Assembly (NCBI RefSeq): GCF_002732165.1
Contig: NZ_MRZO01000001.1
Coordinates: forward strand, 186,001 to 250,000
Reading direction: 5' to 3'
From: Staphylococcus xylosus
Lineage (GTDB): Bacteria > Bacillota > Bacilli > Staphylococcales > Staphylococcaceae
Length of the DNA stretch: 64,000 nucleotides
Shown: positions 19,443 to 29,939 of the stretch, one piece after another
How the letters are laid out: every line of letters begins with the position of its first letter
Position numbering within the stretch: position 1 is the stretch's first letter
Translations under genes and position numbers: made by a program
The notes under the pieces: generated by a model
Seen by the model: the letters and a program-made list of their open reading frames with translations, nothing else
The model's database searches: none
Told to the model about the DNA's origin: nothing

Positions 19443-19966
19443 TGCGTGCGTTATACTACTTTCTTATTGGTATTGTATTATTTTATATTGATACGGCAAT
19501 TGGGTTAATTATCCCAATGCAAATTGGCACGAAGGACATAATTTTTGTGCCACACTTGACTCTAATGTATTTACTGATAATATGTGTCCACAGAAGTTTT
19601 GGTGTAGCTATTATTTTATCTACGGTGTTAGGCCTAATTACTGACCTGTATTTTGGTAGTTTTTATGGTTTGTACCTATTTGGTTATATACTATTCGTAG
19701 TAATACAAGACTTTTTCTTTAAAACATTCTATAGAGACTATACAATGTTATTCTTTATAGTTTTATTAAGTACAATTTTCATAGAAATTTATGTAGCTAT
19801 AATTTATAGTATATTAGGATTGATAGCATTTGATTTATTTGATTTTGTGTTATATAGATTAATACCTACGTTGGTGCTTAATTTTATATTACTCATTATT
19901 TTCTATCCAATTATCACTAAATTCTTTAGAAAAGTACAATTGAAGATTGACAGTAAGAAACCCTAA
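19442..19966 (+). CDS. mreD: Rod-shape-determining protein MreD
   Basis: A 174-aa integral membrane protein with five to six hydrophobic segments and the family pattern (DLYFGSFYGLYLFGY near residue 73). It is the membrane partner of MreC. The ATG overlaps the mreC stop by one base, so translation is coupled. It is followed by the L21 leader. Confidence 0.93.
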   Translation: MRALYYFLIGIVLFYIDTAIGLIIPMQIGTKDIIFVPHLTLMYLLIICVHRSFGVAIILSTVLGLITDLYFGSFYGLYLFGYILFVVIQDFFFKTFYRDYTMLFFIVLLSTIFIEIYVAIIYSILGLIAFDLFDFVLYRLIPTLVLNFILLIIFYPIITKFFRKVQLKIDSKKP

Positions 19967-19979
19967 TGCTAAAATGCAG

Positions 19980-20075
19980 TAGTTGAGTAGTTTTTAGCTA
20001 CATACAACCGCTCGGATTTAGGTTAAAGAACATGTATGTCACCTAAATTTGGCGTGACTTAAATTATAGGAGGTG
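19980..20075 (+). ncRNA. Ribosomal protein L21 leader
   Basis: The position before rplU matches the known Firmicutes L21 leader. Visible structure: GATTTAGGT (20015-20023) pairs with ACCTAAATT (20041-20049). The hairpin loop contains TGTATGT (20033-20039), which can pair with ACATACA (20000-20006) upstream, forming a pseudoknot-like fold. Such leaders are thought to mediate feedback by ribosomal protein binding. Confidence 0.8.
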
Positions 20076-20081
20076 CAAAGT

Positions 20082-20390
20082 ATGTTTGCTATTATTGAAA
20101 CAGGTGGAAAACAAGTTAAAGTAGAAGAAGGACAAGAAATCTTTGTTGAGAAATTAGATGTTAACGAAGGTGACTCTTTCACATTTGACAAAGTATTATT
20201 CGTAGGTGGAGATGCAGTTAAAGTTGGTGCGCCAACTGTTGAAGGTGCTTCAGTTACTGCTACTGTTAAGAAACAAGGTCGCGGTAAGAAGATCACTGTA
20301 TTCACATATAAACGTCGTAAAGACTCAAAACGTAAAAAAGGTCATCGTCAACCATACACTAAATTAACAATTGACAAAATCAACGCATAA
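20082..20390 (+). CDS. rplU: 50S ribosomal protein L21
   Basis: A 102-aa basic protein of the large subunit beginning [12 protein letters not shown], with the conserved C-terminal [18 protein letters not shown] block. AGGAGG at 20068-20073 selects ATG 20082 with 8-nt spacing; the GTG at 20073 is inside that site. First gene of the rplU-prp-rpmA unit. Confidence 0.98.
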   Translation: MFAIIETGGKQVKVEEGQEIFVEKLDVNEGDSFTFDKVLFVGGDAVKVGAPTVEGASVTATVKKQGRGKKITVFTYKRRKDSKRKKGHRQPYTKLTIDKINA

Positions 20391-20392
20391 TT

Positions 20393-20713
20393 ATGATTAC
20401 TGTTGATGTTACTTTGAACGATGTCGGTCAAATCACTGATGTTATCATGGATGGCCATGCAGAACATGGCGAGTATGGACATGATATAGTTTGTGCAGGT
20501 GCATCCGCAGTGCTTTTCGGAAGTGTTAATGCTATAATGGGATTAACAAATGAGAAGCCCGATATCGATTACAATGATGACGGTGGACATTTTCATATTA
20601 GAAGTGTTGATACTTCTAATGAACAAGCGCAATTAATTCTTCAGGCAATGTTAGTTTCATTGCAAACAATTGAAGAAGAATATAAAGAAAATATCAGATT
20701 AAACTATAAGTGA
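20393..20713 (+). CDS. prp: Ribosomal-processing cysteine protease Prp
   Basis: Prp removes the N-terminal extension of ribosomal protein L27, a step essential in S. aureus. The 106-aa protein has the catalytic dyad His22 (GHAEHG) and Cys34 (DIVCAGAS), exactly at the family positions. It lies between rplU and rpmA, its substrate, with 2 bp from rplU and 12 bp to rpmA. No clear Shine-Dalgarno of its own, so coupling with rplU translation is likely. Confidence 0.97.
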   Translation: MITVDVTLNDVGQITDVIMDGHAEHGEYGHDIVCAGASAVLFGSVNAIMGLTNEKPDIDYNDDGGHFHIRSVDTSNEQAQLILQAMLVSLQTIEEEYKENIRLNYK

Positions 20714-20725
20714 GGTGCAATCATA

Positions 20726-21010
20726 ATGTTAAAATTAAATTTACAGTTCTTCTCATCTAAAAAAGGACTTGGTTCTACAAAAAACGGACGTGACTCAGTT
20801 TCTAAACGTTTAGGAGCTAAACGTGCTGATGGTCAACACGTTACAGGTGGTTCAATCTTATTCCGCCAACGTGGTACTAAAATTTATCCTGGTGAAAATG
20901 TAGGTCGTGGTGGCGACGATACATTATTCGCTAAAATCGACGGCGTGGTTAAATTTGAACGCAAAGGTCGCGACAAAAAACAAGTTTCTGTTTACGCAGC
21001 AGCTGAGTAA
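20726..21010 (+). CDS. rpmA: 50S ribosomal protein L27 precursor
   Basis: A 94-aa L27 with the Firmicutes N-terminal extension MLKLNLQFF followed by SSKKG. Prp cuts after the two Phe residues, exposing the mature N-terminus that reaches the peptidyl-transferase centre. [12 protein letters not shown] and the C-terminal basic part are conserved. A near-perfect palindromic terminator follows. Confidence 0.98.
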   Translation: MLKLNLQFFSSKKGLGSTKNGRDSVSKRLGAKRADGQHVTGGSILFRQRGTKIYPGENVGRGGDDTLFAKIDGVVKFERKGRDKKQVSVYAAAE

Positions 21011-21022
21011 TTTGTCATCGTT

Positions 21023-21058
21023 AACACCAGAAGTGATCACTTCTGGTGTTTATTTTTT
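21023..21058 (+). terminator. Palindromic terminator after rpmA
   Basis: A 28-bp perfect palindrome, 14 bp per arm, spans 21023-21050 and is followed by a T-rich tract (TATTTTTT). Confidence 0.92.
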
Positions 21059-21141
21059 GTCTTTATTTTCTAGTTAATGAGATAATGATATAATATAAAG
21101 AATGATATAAAAAATAAATATTAAGAAAAAGAGGTGAAATC

Positions 21142-22437
21142 ATGTTTGTCGATCAAGTTAAAATATCACTTAAAGCGGGTGATGGAGGTAACGGTATAAC
21201 AGCATATCGTAGAGAGAAATATGTTCCATTCGGTGGTCCAGCTGGTGGTGATGGCGGTGATGGTGCGTCTATTATATTTGAAGTGGATGAAGGATTGAGA
21301 ACATTATTAGATTTTAGATACCAAACACATTTCAAAGCCAAAAGAGGCGATGCCGGTCAAAGTAGTAATATGCATGGTAAAAATGCTGAGGAACTTGTAT
21401 TAAAAGTGCCACCTGGCACAATTATTAAAAGTGTTGAGACAGAAGAAGTCTTAGCTGATTTGGTTGAAAATGGTCAACGCGCAGTAGTTGCTAAAGGTGG
21501 TCGAGGCGGTCGAGGAAATTCACGTTTCGCATCTCCTAGAAACCCAGCACCAGATTTCAGTGAAAATGGTGAACCTGGTGAAGAAATTGATGTTACCTTA
21601 GAATTAAAATTACTAGCTGACGTTGGTCTAGTAGGGTTCCCAAGTGTGGGTAAATCTACTTTATTATCTATTGTATCTAAAGCTAAACCTAAGATAGGTG
21701 CATACCATTTTACAACAATTAAACCTAATCTTGGTGTGGTTTCTACGAAAGATCAAAGAAGTTTTGTAATGGCAGACTTACCAGGGTTAATAGAAGGTGC
21801 GTCTGAAGGCGTAGGCTTGGGACACCAGTTTTTAAAACACGTTGAACGTACAAAAGTAATAGTTCATATGGTAGATATGAGTGGTTCTGAGGGACGTGAC
21901 CCTTATGAAGATTATAAAGTTATCAATGAAGAATTAAATGCCTACGAACATCGTTTAGAGGAACGACCTCAAATTGTAGTTGCTAATAAAATGGATATGC
22001 CTAATGCAGAAGAGAATTTAGAAGCATTTAAAAAAGCTTTAAATGATAATTCTATTCATATTATCCCACTTTCTACATTTATGCATGACCATATTGATGA
22101 GCTACTTTATGCAATAGCAGACAAATTAGAAGAAGTAAAAGACATTGACTTTAGTAAAGATGAAGAAGAAGATTTAGGTGTTAATAGAGTGATTTACAAA
22201 CATACACCTAGTCAAGATAAATTCACTATTACACGCGATGATGATGCTGCATACGTTGTAAGTGGTAAAGCAATCGAAAGAATGTTCAAAATGACTGACT
22301 TTAATAGTGATCCTGCCGTACGTCGATTTGCACGTCAAATGCGTTCTATGGGTATTGATGAAGCGTTGAGAGCACGCGGATGTAAAAATGGAGATATTGT
22401 TAGAATCCTTGGTGGAGAATTTGAATTCGTTGAATAG
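21142..22437 (+). CDS. obg: GTPase Obg (CgtA)
   Basis: Obg is an essential GTPase involved in 50S maturation and the stringent response. The 431-aa protein has the glycine-rich OBG fold ([13 protein letters not shown] near residue 30), the GTPase domain (GFPSVGKST near residue 165, DLPGLIEGA near residue 213, NKMD near residue 285) and the C-terminal OCT domain. GAGGTG precedes the ATG. The ACT-domain gene follows after 12 bp. Confidence 0.97.
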   Translation: MFVDQVKISLKAGDGGNGITAYRREKYVPFGGPAGGDGGDGASIIFEVDEGLRTLLDFRYQTHFKAKRGDAGQSSNMHGKNAEELVLKVPPGTIIKSVETEEVLADLVENGQRAVVAKGGRGGRGNSRFASPRNPAPDFSENGEPGEEIDVTLELKLLADVGLVGFPSVGKSTLLSIVSKAKPKIGAYHFTTIKPNLGVVSTKDQRSFVMADLPGLIEGASEGVGLGHQFLKHVERTKVIVHMVDMSGSEGRDPYEDYKVINEELNAYEHRLEERPQIVVANKMDMPNAEENLEAFKKALNDNSIHIIPLSTFMHDHIDELLYAIADKLEEVKDIDFSKDEEEDLGVNRVIYKHTPSQDKFTITRDDDAAYVVSGKAIERMFKMTDFNSDPAVRRFARQMRSMGIDEALRARGCKNGDIVRILGGEFEFVE

Positions 22438-22449
22438 GAGTGCTTGAAA

Positions 22450-22905
22450 ATGGACAAAAAAGATTATAAAAAGTTTTACTTAATTCGCGAGGATGTATTA
22501 CCAGAATCTGTTATAAAAACCTTGAAAATTAAAGAAGTTTTGAAAAATGATCCATCACTGTCCATATTTGAAGCAGTTAAACAATTCGATTTATCAAGAA
22601 GTGCTTTTTATAAATATAGGGATACAATATTCCCTATTGATGAAAAAATGGAGTCCACACGTGAATTCACATTAATATTATATGTGAATGATATCATAGG
22701 AATGTTGGCAGAAGTTTTAAATACTTTATCAAGTTTAAGTTTGTCAGTATTAACAATTCATCAAAGTATACCAATGGAAAGTAGAGCAACGATTACACTT
22801 TCATTAGACGCTAAAGGTACAAATTTAGAAATCGATGATGTTATGGAAGCATTGCGAGTAATTGATCACGTTTCCAAAGTAGAATTAATTAGTATGACTA
22901 TATAA
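22450..22905 (+). CDS. ACT-domain protein (PheB family)
   Basis: A 151-aa protein with an N-terminal helix-turn-helix-like segment (FDLSRSAFYKYRD near residue 51) and a C-terminal ACT domain (residues about 74-148), which in other proteins binds amino acids. It corresponds to the Bacillus gene next to obg called pheB; no chorismate mutase activity can be read from the sequence. GGAG at 22437-22440 supports ATG 22450; the TTG at 22444 is too close. Confidence 0.88.
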   Translation: MDKKDYKKFYLIREDVLPESVIKTLKIKEVLKNDPSLSIFEAVKQFDLSRSAFYKYRDTIFPIDEKMESTREFTLILYVNDIIGMLAEVLNTLSSLSLSVLTIHQSIPMESRATITLSLDAKGTNLEIDDVMEALRVIDHVSKVELISMTI

Positions 22906-22917
22906 GGAAGTGTAACC

Positions 22918-23520
22918 ATGTATGCATATATAAAAGGAACATTAGCAGTTTTAAATCCTACACACGTAGTTGTAGAGGCCTCAGGCGTTGGGTACGAAAT
23001 TCAAACGCCCAATTCTTATCGTTTTCAAAAATTTATGGATCAAGAGGTTGTAATTCACACTTCATTAATAGTTAGAGAAGATGCTCAACTTCTTTATGGA
23101 TTTATAAATCAAGAAGAAAAAGACATGTTTTTAAGCTTAATTAAAGTAACAGGTATTGGACCGAAATCTGCGTTAGCTATATTAGCTAGTAGTTCACCTA
23201 ATGAGGTCAAGATAGCTATAGAGAACGAAAATGATACCTATTTAACAAAATTTCCTGGTATTGGTAAAAAAACAGCACGCCAAATCGTACTAGACCTTAA
23301 AGGAAAAGTTCAAATAAACGAAGTAGATAGTAGTCAAATATTAAATGCTGAGGCTTCATTTGGTGATAATACACCAATTATTAAAGAAGCAATCTTAGCA
23401 TTGGAAGCGTTAGGATACTCAAAACGAGAGTTAACAAAAGTGGAAAAAGTATTAGCAAAAGATTCGTTCGAATCTGTAGATGATGCAGTTAAAAAAGGAT
23501 TGCAATTATTGATATCATAA
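22918..23520 (+). CDS. ruvA: Holliday junction branch migration protein RuvA
   Basis: RuvA binds four-way junctions and loads the RuvB motor. Three domains fit 200 aa: the OB-fold (residues about 1-62), two helix-hairpin-helix motifs (TGIGPKSAL near 78, PGIGKKTAR near 113), and the RuvB-binding C-terminal helices (about 150-200). GGAAG precedes the ATG. ruvB follows after 31 bp. Confidence 0.97.
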   Translation: MYAYIKGTLAVLNPTHVVVEASGVGYEIQTPNSYRFQKFMDQEVVIHTSLIVREDAQLLYGFINQEEKDMFLSLIKVTGIGPKSALAILASSSPNEVKIAIENENDTYLTKFPGIGKKTARQIVLDLKGKVQINEVDSSQILNAEASFGDNTPIIKEAILALEALGYSKRELTKVEKVLAKDSFESVDDAVKKGLQLLIS

Positions 23521-23551
23521 TTGAAAATAATATTTTAAAGGGGTGTAATCA

Positions 23552-24556
23552 ATGGACGATAGAATGGTAGATCAATCTATGCATGATGAGGAATCTTCAT
23601 TTGAATTTTCATTGCGACCGACTAAATTACGTCAGTACATAGGTCAATCAACAATTAAATCGAATTTAGAGGTGTTTATAAAAGCAGCTAAAATCAGACA
23701 AGAACCATTAGACCATGTGCTGTTATTCGGCCCCCCTGGATTAGGTAAAACGACATTGTCCAATATTATTGCAAATGAAATGGATGTTAACATTAGAACA
23801 ATTTCTGGGCCTTCAATAGAAAGGCCGGGAGATTTAGCAGCAATTCTGTCTAGTTTACAACCTGGTGATGTTTTATTTATAGATGAAATTCATAGACTAA
23901 GTAGTGTTGTAGAAGAAGTTTTGTACCCAGCCATGGAAGATTTCTTCCTTGATATTGTTATAGGCAAGGGTGAAGAAGCACGTAGCATACGTATAGATTT
24001 ACCGCCATTCACATTGATTGGCGCGACGACACGTGCAGGTAGTTTGACAGCCCCATTGCGTGACAGATTCGGTGTGCACCTCAGATTAGAATATTACAAA
24101 GAACATGAATTAAAAGAAATTATCGTGCGTACAGCAGAAGTACTTGGTACCTCAATAGATGACGATAGCGCTATAGAATTAGCAAAACGTAGTCGTGGTA
24201 CGCCAAGAGTAGCCAATAGATTATTAAAACGGGTTCGTGATTTTCAACAAGTCAATGATGATGAGTCAATCTGTATTGAAACCACGAAAGCATCATTGCA
24301 ATTACTCCAAGTTGATGATGAAGGATTGGACTACATAGATCATAAAATGATGAATTGTATTTTGGAGCAATATAAAGGTGGACCTGTTGGGTTAGATACA
24401 ATTGCTGTTTCGATTGGAGAAGAGCGGATTACAATTGAAGATGTGTATGAACCTTTTTTAATTCAGAAGGGTTTTATCGAACGCACACCCCGTGGTCGTA
24501 AAGCAACACCTTATGCATTTGAACATTTTAGTAAGAAGAATGAAAAGAGGGAATAA
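23552..24556 (+). CDS. ruvB: Holliday junction helicase RuvB
   Basis: An AAA+ motor of 334 aa that drives branch migration with RuvA. Walker A is GPPGLGKT at residues 60-67 and Walker B is FIDEIHR near 109. The sensor ATTRAGSL lies near residue 152, and the C-terminal winged helix ends with FERTPRGR-type sequence ([11 protein letters not shown]). AGGGGTG precedes the ATG. Next comes queA after 2 bp. Confidence 0.97.
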   Translation: MDDRMVDQSMHDEESSFEFSLRPTKLRQYIGQSTIKSNLEVFIKAAKIRQEPLDHVLLFGPPGLGKTTLSNIIANEMDVNIRTISGPSIERPGDLAAILSSLQPGDVLFIDEIHRLSSVVEEVLYPAMEDFFLDIVIGKGEEARSIRIDLPPFTLIGATTRAGSLTAPLRDRFGVHLRLEYYKEHELKEIIVRTAEVLGTSIDDDSAIELAKRSRGTPRVANRLLKRVRDFQQVNDDESICIETTKASLQLLQVDDEGLDYIDHKMMNCILEQYKGGPVGLDTIAVSIGEERITIEDVYEPFLIQKGFIERTPRGRKATPYAFEHFSKKNEKRE

Positions 24557-24558
24557 GT

Positions 24559-26744
<2,186 letters not shown>

Positions 26745-26761
26745 AAGGGAGAAATAAAATA

Positions 26762-27022
26762 ATGCAATTTACTTCATTGATATTACCAATTTTATTATTA
26801 GTATTAATGTGGTTCTTCTTAATTAGACCACAACAGAAAAAGGCTAAAGAGCATCGTGAAATGATTAGCCAAGTTACTTCTGGCCAACGTGTAACAACTA
26901 TCGGCGGTATCAAAGGTACTGTACGTAGTGTTGACGAAACTACAGTTGTATTAACTTTGAATGGTAATGGTACGGAAATCACTTTAGAAAAACCTGCTAT
27001 TAAACAAGTTGATCCTTCATAA
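26762..27022 (+). CDS. yajC: Preprotein translocase accessory subunit YajC
   Basis: An 86-aa protein with one N-terminal membrane helix (about residues 4-22, with FFLIRPQQKK at its end) and a small beta domain (GQRVTTIGGIKGTV). YajC associates with SecDF in the Sec translocon, and secDF follows. A strong terminator lies between, so the two are probably transcribed separately. Confidence 0.95.
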   Translation: MQFTSLILPILLLVLMWFFLIRPQQKKAKEHREMISQVTSGQRVTTIGGIKGTVRSVDETTVVLTLNGNGTEITLEKPAIKQVDPS

Positions 27023-27069
27023 TAAATAATGTATCGATACATGGGAATGGATTAATTTCTAAAATAAAA

Positions 27070-27110
27070 ACAAGCCAAATGCTAATTATTAGCGTTTGGT
27101 TTGTTTTTTT
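27070..27110 (+). terminator. Terminator after yajC
   Basis: AAGCCAAATGCT pairs with AGCGTTTGGTTT through G-U-tolerant pairing across a short loop, followed by a T-run at 27104-27110. Confidence 0.88.
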
Positions 27111-27429
27111 ATTTTAAGTAAATAAGTAAATTAAATGACGCAACTTTGTTTACTTAAAGGTCATTTTATTCAGGTCATGTTATACTTTAAGATATATCAT
27201 ACGCATTTTAGGAATAATATCTTTAAAACATTCAAAACTACTAAGCCTAAATCTTGTAACGCTTACAATTAAATTTTCTTACAATTTTTAATAGAGTTAG
27301 TTTTTACGCAGGATGTAATATGTTAAGATATATAGGTCGTTTAGATAATTTAGCGTAGTTTAATAAAACTTGCAATAATTGATATTAGAAGCGTATTCTT
27401 AAATTATAAGCTTAGAATGAGGTGTTCAA
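27111..27429 (+). other. AT-rich intergenic region upstream of secDF
   Basis: About 320 bp without a gene. A short symmetric site TTGTAA-CGC-TTACAA lies at 27254-27268, and AAATGAC (27133-27139) is complemented by GTCATTT (27160-27166). Several A/T-rich promoter-like stretches exist but none is clear. Confidence 0.5.
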
Positions 27430-29706
27430 GTGAAGAAAAGTAATCGAATAGTTGCGTTTATATTACTTGTAGTGCTCCTGTTTGCAGGCATGGGACTCAC
27501 GTATAAGAACGTAGTTAAGGACGTTAATCTTGGTCTTGATTTGCAAGGTGGATTTGAAGTCTTATACCAAGTAGATCCTTTACAAAAAGATGATAAAATA
27601 GACGATAAAGCGGTAAAAGCAACGGCTAAAACGCTTGAAAATCGTGTGAACGTTTTAGGTGTTTCTGAACCTAAGATACAAGTAGAAGATAAAAATAGAA
27701 TTCGCGTACAACTTGCCGGTGTGAAAAACCAATCACAAGCGCGTGAGATACTATCTTCTCAAGCGAATTTAACAATTCGTGACGCTGATGATAATATCAA
27801 ACTAACTGGTAAAGATATCCAGCAAGGTTCTGCAAAACAAGAATTTAAACAAAACACGAATCAGCCAGCGGTTACATTTAAATTGAAAGATAGTGCTAAA
27901 TTTAAAAAAGTAACTGAAGAAATTTCTAAAAAAGATGAAAATGTTATGGTTGTATGGCTAGACCATGAAAAAGGTGACACTTATCATAAAGAAATGAATA
28001 AGAAAGATCCTAAGTATGTTTCTGCGGCTTCAGTTGATAAGCCAATAAACTCCGATAGCGTTGAAATTTCAGGTGGTTTTAATGGTGAAGAAGGTGTAGA
28101 AAAAGCAAAACAAATTGCAGATTTATTAAATTCTGGTTCACTACCAGTTGATTTAAATGAAATATATTCAAATTCTGTAGGTGCTCAATTTGGCCAAGAT
28201 GCCTTAGATAAAACGGTGTTTGCCGCTGCAATCGGTATTGCTATTATTTATCTATTCATGTTAGGATTCTACCGTTTGCCTGGATTAGTAGCTATAATTG
28301 CGTTAACTGCGTATATTTACTTAACGTTATTAGCATTTAACTTTATTTCAGGGGTGTTAACACTCCCAGGTCTCGCAGCCTTAGTACTCGGTGTTGGTAT
28401 GGCTGTTGATGCTAATATAATCATGTATGAACGGATTAAAGATGAATTGAAGATTGGACGAACACTTAAGCAGGCATATAAAAAAGCGAATAAAAGTTCT
28501 TTCTTAACGATTGTAGATGCCCAGTTGACAACAGTAATTGCTGCTGCAGTGCTATTCTTCTTTGGTGAAAGTTCAGTTAAAGGTTTCGCTACAATGTTGC
28601 TATTAGGTATTTTAATGATATTTGTAACAGCTGTATTCCTATCAAGATGGTTGTTAACATTACTTGTATCATCTAATTACTTTAAAAAATCAAATTGGTT
28701 GTTTGGTGTAAGCAAGAAAAATATTTATGATATTAACGATAAAAAAGAAATTCATGATTTGAAAACACCATACGAACGTATTGATTTTATGAAACTTGCT
28801 AAACCATTGCTATCATTAAGTGTACTTATTATCGCCATAGGTGCCATCATTTTATTTGTATTTAAGTTAAACTTAGGTATTGATTTTACAAGTGGTACGC
28901 GGGTTGACTTTGAATCTGATAATAAAGTTACTGAAACTAAGGTTAAAAATACTTTAGAAGATAATGATTTTAAACCTGACCAAGTATCTTTAGGTGAAAA
29001 TGGTAAAACGGCAACGGTTCAATTCAAAAAAGATTTATCTAAAGATCAAGTATCTAAAATACAGGATACGATAGATGATCAATTTGGTCACAAACCAACT
29101 GTTAATACGGTTTCACCAGTAATAGGTCAAGAACTAGCTAAAAATGCTATGCTTGCATTACTATATGCTGCAATTGGTATTATCATCTATATCACATTTA
29201 GATTTGAATGGCGTATGGGACTTTCATCTGTGCTCGCATTATTACATGATGCGTTTATGATTGTGGCAGTATTCAGTTTATTTAGATTAGAGGTAGATAT
29301 TACCTTTATAGCAGCTATATTAACTATTATTGGTTACTCAATAAATGACACGATTGTTACATTTGATAGAGTTAGAGAAAACTTACACAAAGTAAAAGTG
29401 ATTACTACAAATGCTCAAATTGATGATGTTGTTAATAGATCGATTCGTCAGACAATGACACGTTCTATAAACACGGTATTAACTGTAGTTATTGTAGTTA
29501 TTGCATTATTATTATTCGGTGCACCAAGTATCTTTAATTTCTCTCTTGCATTATTAGTTGGGTTAATTACAGGCGTATTCTCTTCTGTATTTATAGCAGT
29601 GCCACTTTGGGGTATTATGAAGAAACGTCAACTTAAAAAATCCGATAATAATAAACTTATAGTTTATAAAGAGAAAAAATCAAATGACGAAAAAATCTTA
29701 GTATAA
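27430..29706 (+). CDS. secDF: SecDF, fused protein-export membrane protein
   Basis: A single 758-aa chain joins SecD and SecF, as is usual in staphylococci. It uses the proton-motive force to assist SecYEG-mediated export. Twelve membrane segments are expected. The SecD half has a large external domain (about 40-245) and the motif LVLGVGMAVDANIIMYERI near residue 318. The SecF half starts near residue 455, with LGIDFTSGTRVDFE near 484 and SINDTIVTFDRVREN near 637. GTG start with GAGGTG. Followed by a perfect terminator. Confidence 0.97.
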   Translation: MKKSNRIVAFILLVVLLFAGMGLTYKNVVKDVNLGLDLQGGFEVLYQVDPLQKDDKIDDKAVKATAKTLENRVNVLGVSEPKIQVEDKNRIRVQLAGVKNQSQAREILSSQANLTIRDADDNIKLTGKDIQQGSAKQEFKQNTNQPAVTFKLKDSAKFKKVTEEISKKDENVMVVWLDHEKGDTYHKEMNKKDPKYVSAASVDKPINSDSVEISGGFNGEEGVEKAKQIADLLNSGSLPVDLNEIYSNSVGAQFGQDALDKTVFAAAIGIAIIYLFMLGFYRLPGLVAIIALTAYIYLTLLAFNFISGVLTLPGLAALVLGVGMAVDANIIMYERIKDELKIGRTLKQAYKKANKSSFLTIVDAQLTTVIAAAVLFFFGESSVKGFATMLLLGILMIFVTAVFLSRWLLTLLVSSNYFKKSNWLFGVSKKNIYDINDKKEIHDLKTPYERIDFMKLAKPLLSLSVLIIAIGAIILFVFKLNLGIDFTSGTRVDFESDNKVTETKVKNTLEDNDFKPDQVSLGENGKTATVQFKKDLSKDQVSKIQDTIDDQFGHKPTVNTVSPVIGQELAKNAMLALLYAAIGIIIYITFRFEWRMGLSSVLALLHDAFMIVAVFSLFRLEVDITFIAAILTIIGYSINDTIVTFDRVRENLHKVKVITTNAQIDDVVNRSIRQTMTRSINTVLTVVIVVIALLLFGAPSIFNFSLALLVGLITGVFSSVFIAVPLWGIMKKRQLKKSDNNKLIVYKEKKSNDEKILV

Positions 29707-29723
29707 TTTAAAATTTTATTTCA

Positions 29724-29766
29724 AAAGACCACAATTTTTGCAAATGCATTAATTGTGGTCTTTATC
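29724..29766 (+). terminator. Terminator after secDF
   Basis: A perfect 13-bp stem runs from 29724-29736 to 29751-29763. Few T follow beyond the stem end. Confidence 0.85.
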
Positions 29767-29939
29767 TGTTTAATTACTTGTAAAAATATATTTATTAGTC
29801 TGTATTAAAGTAGTGTATTTCAAATAGTATTTGACCATTTTATTATCAAAAAGTCGATTCAAACAATTCTATAAATGAAACTACTTTTTATTTTGGTATA
29901 TCTTTTGTATAATGACTTGTGGAAATGAGGGAGAATAGT

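Noticed and set aside
27254-27268. Catabolite-response element (CcpA site) before secDF
   Set aside because: The centre is one base too short for the cre consensus, so I list only an unassigned symmetric site.
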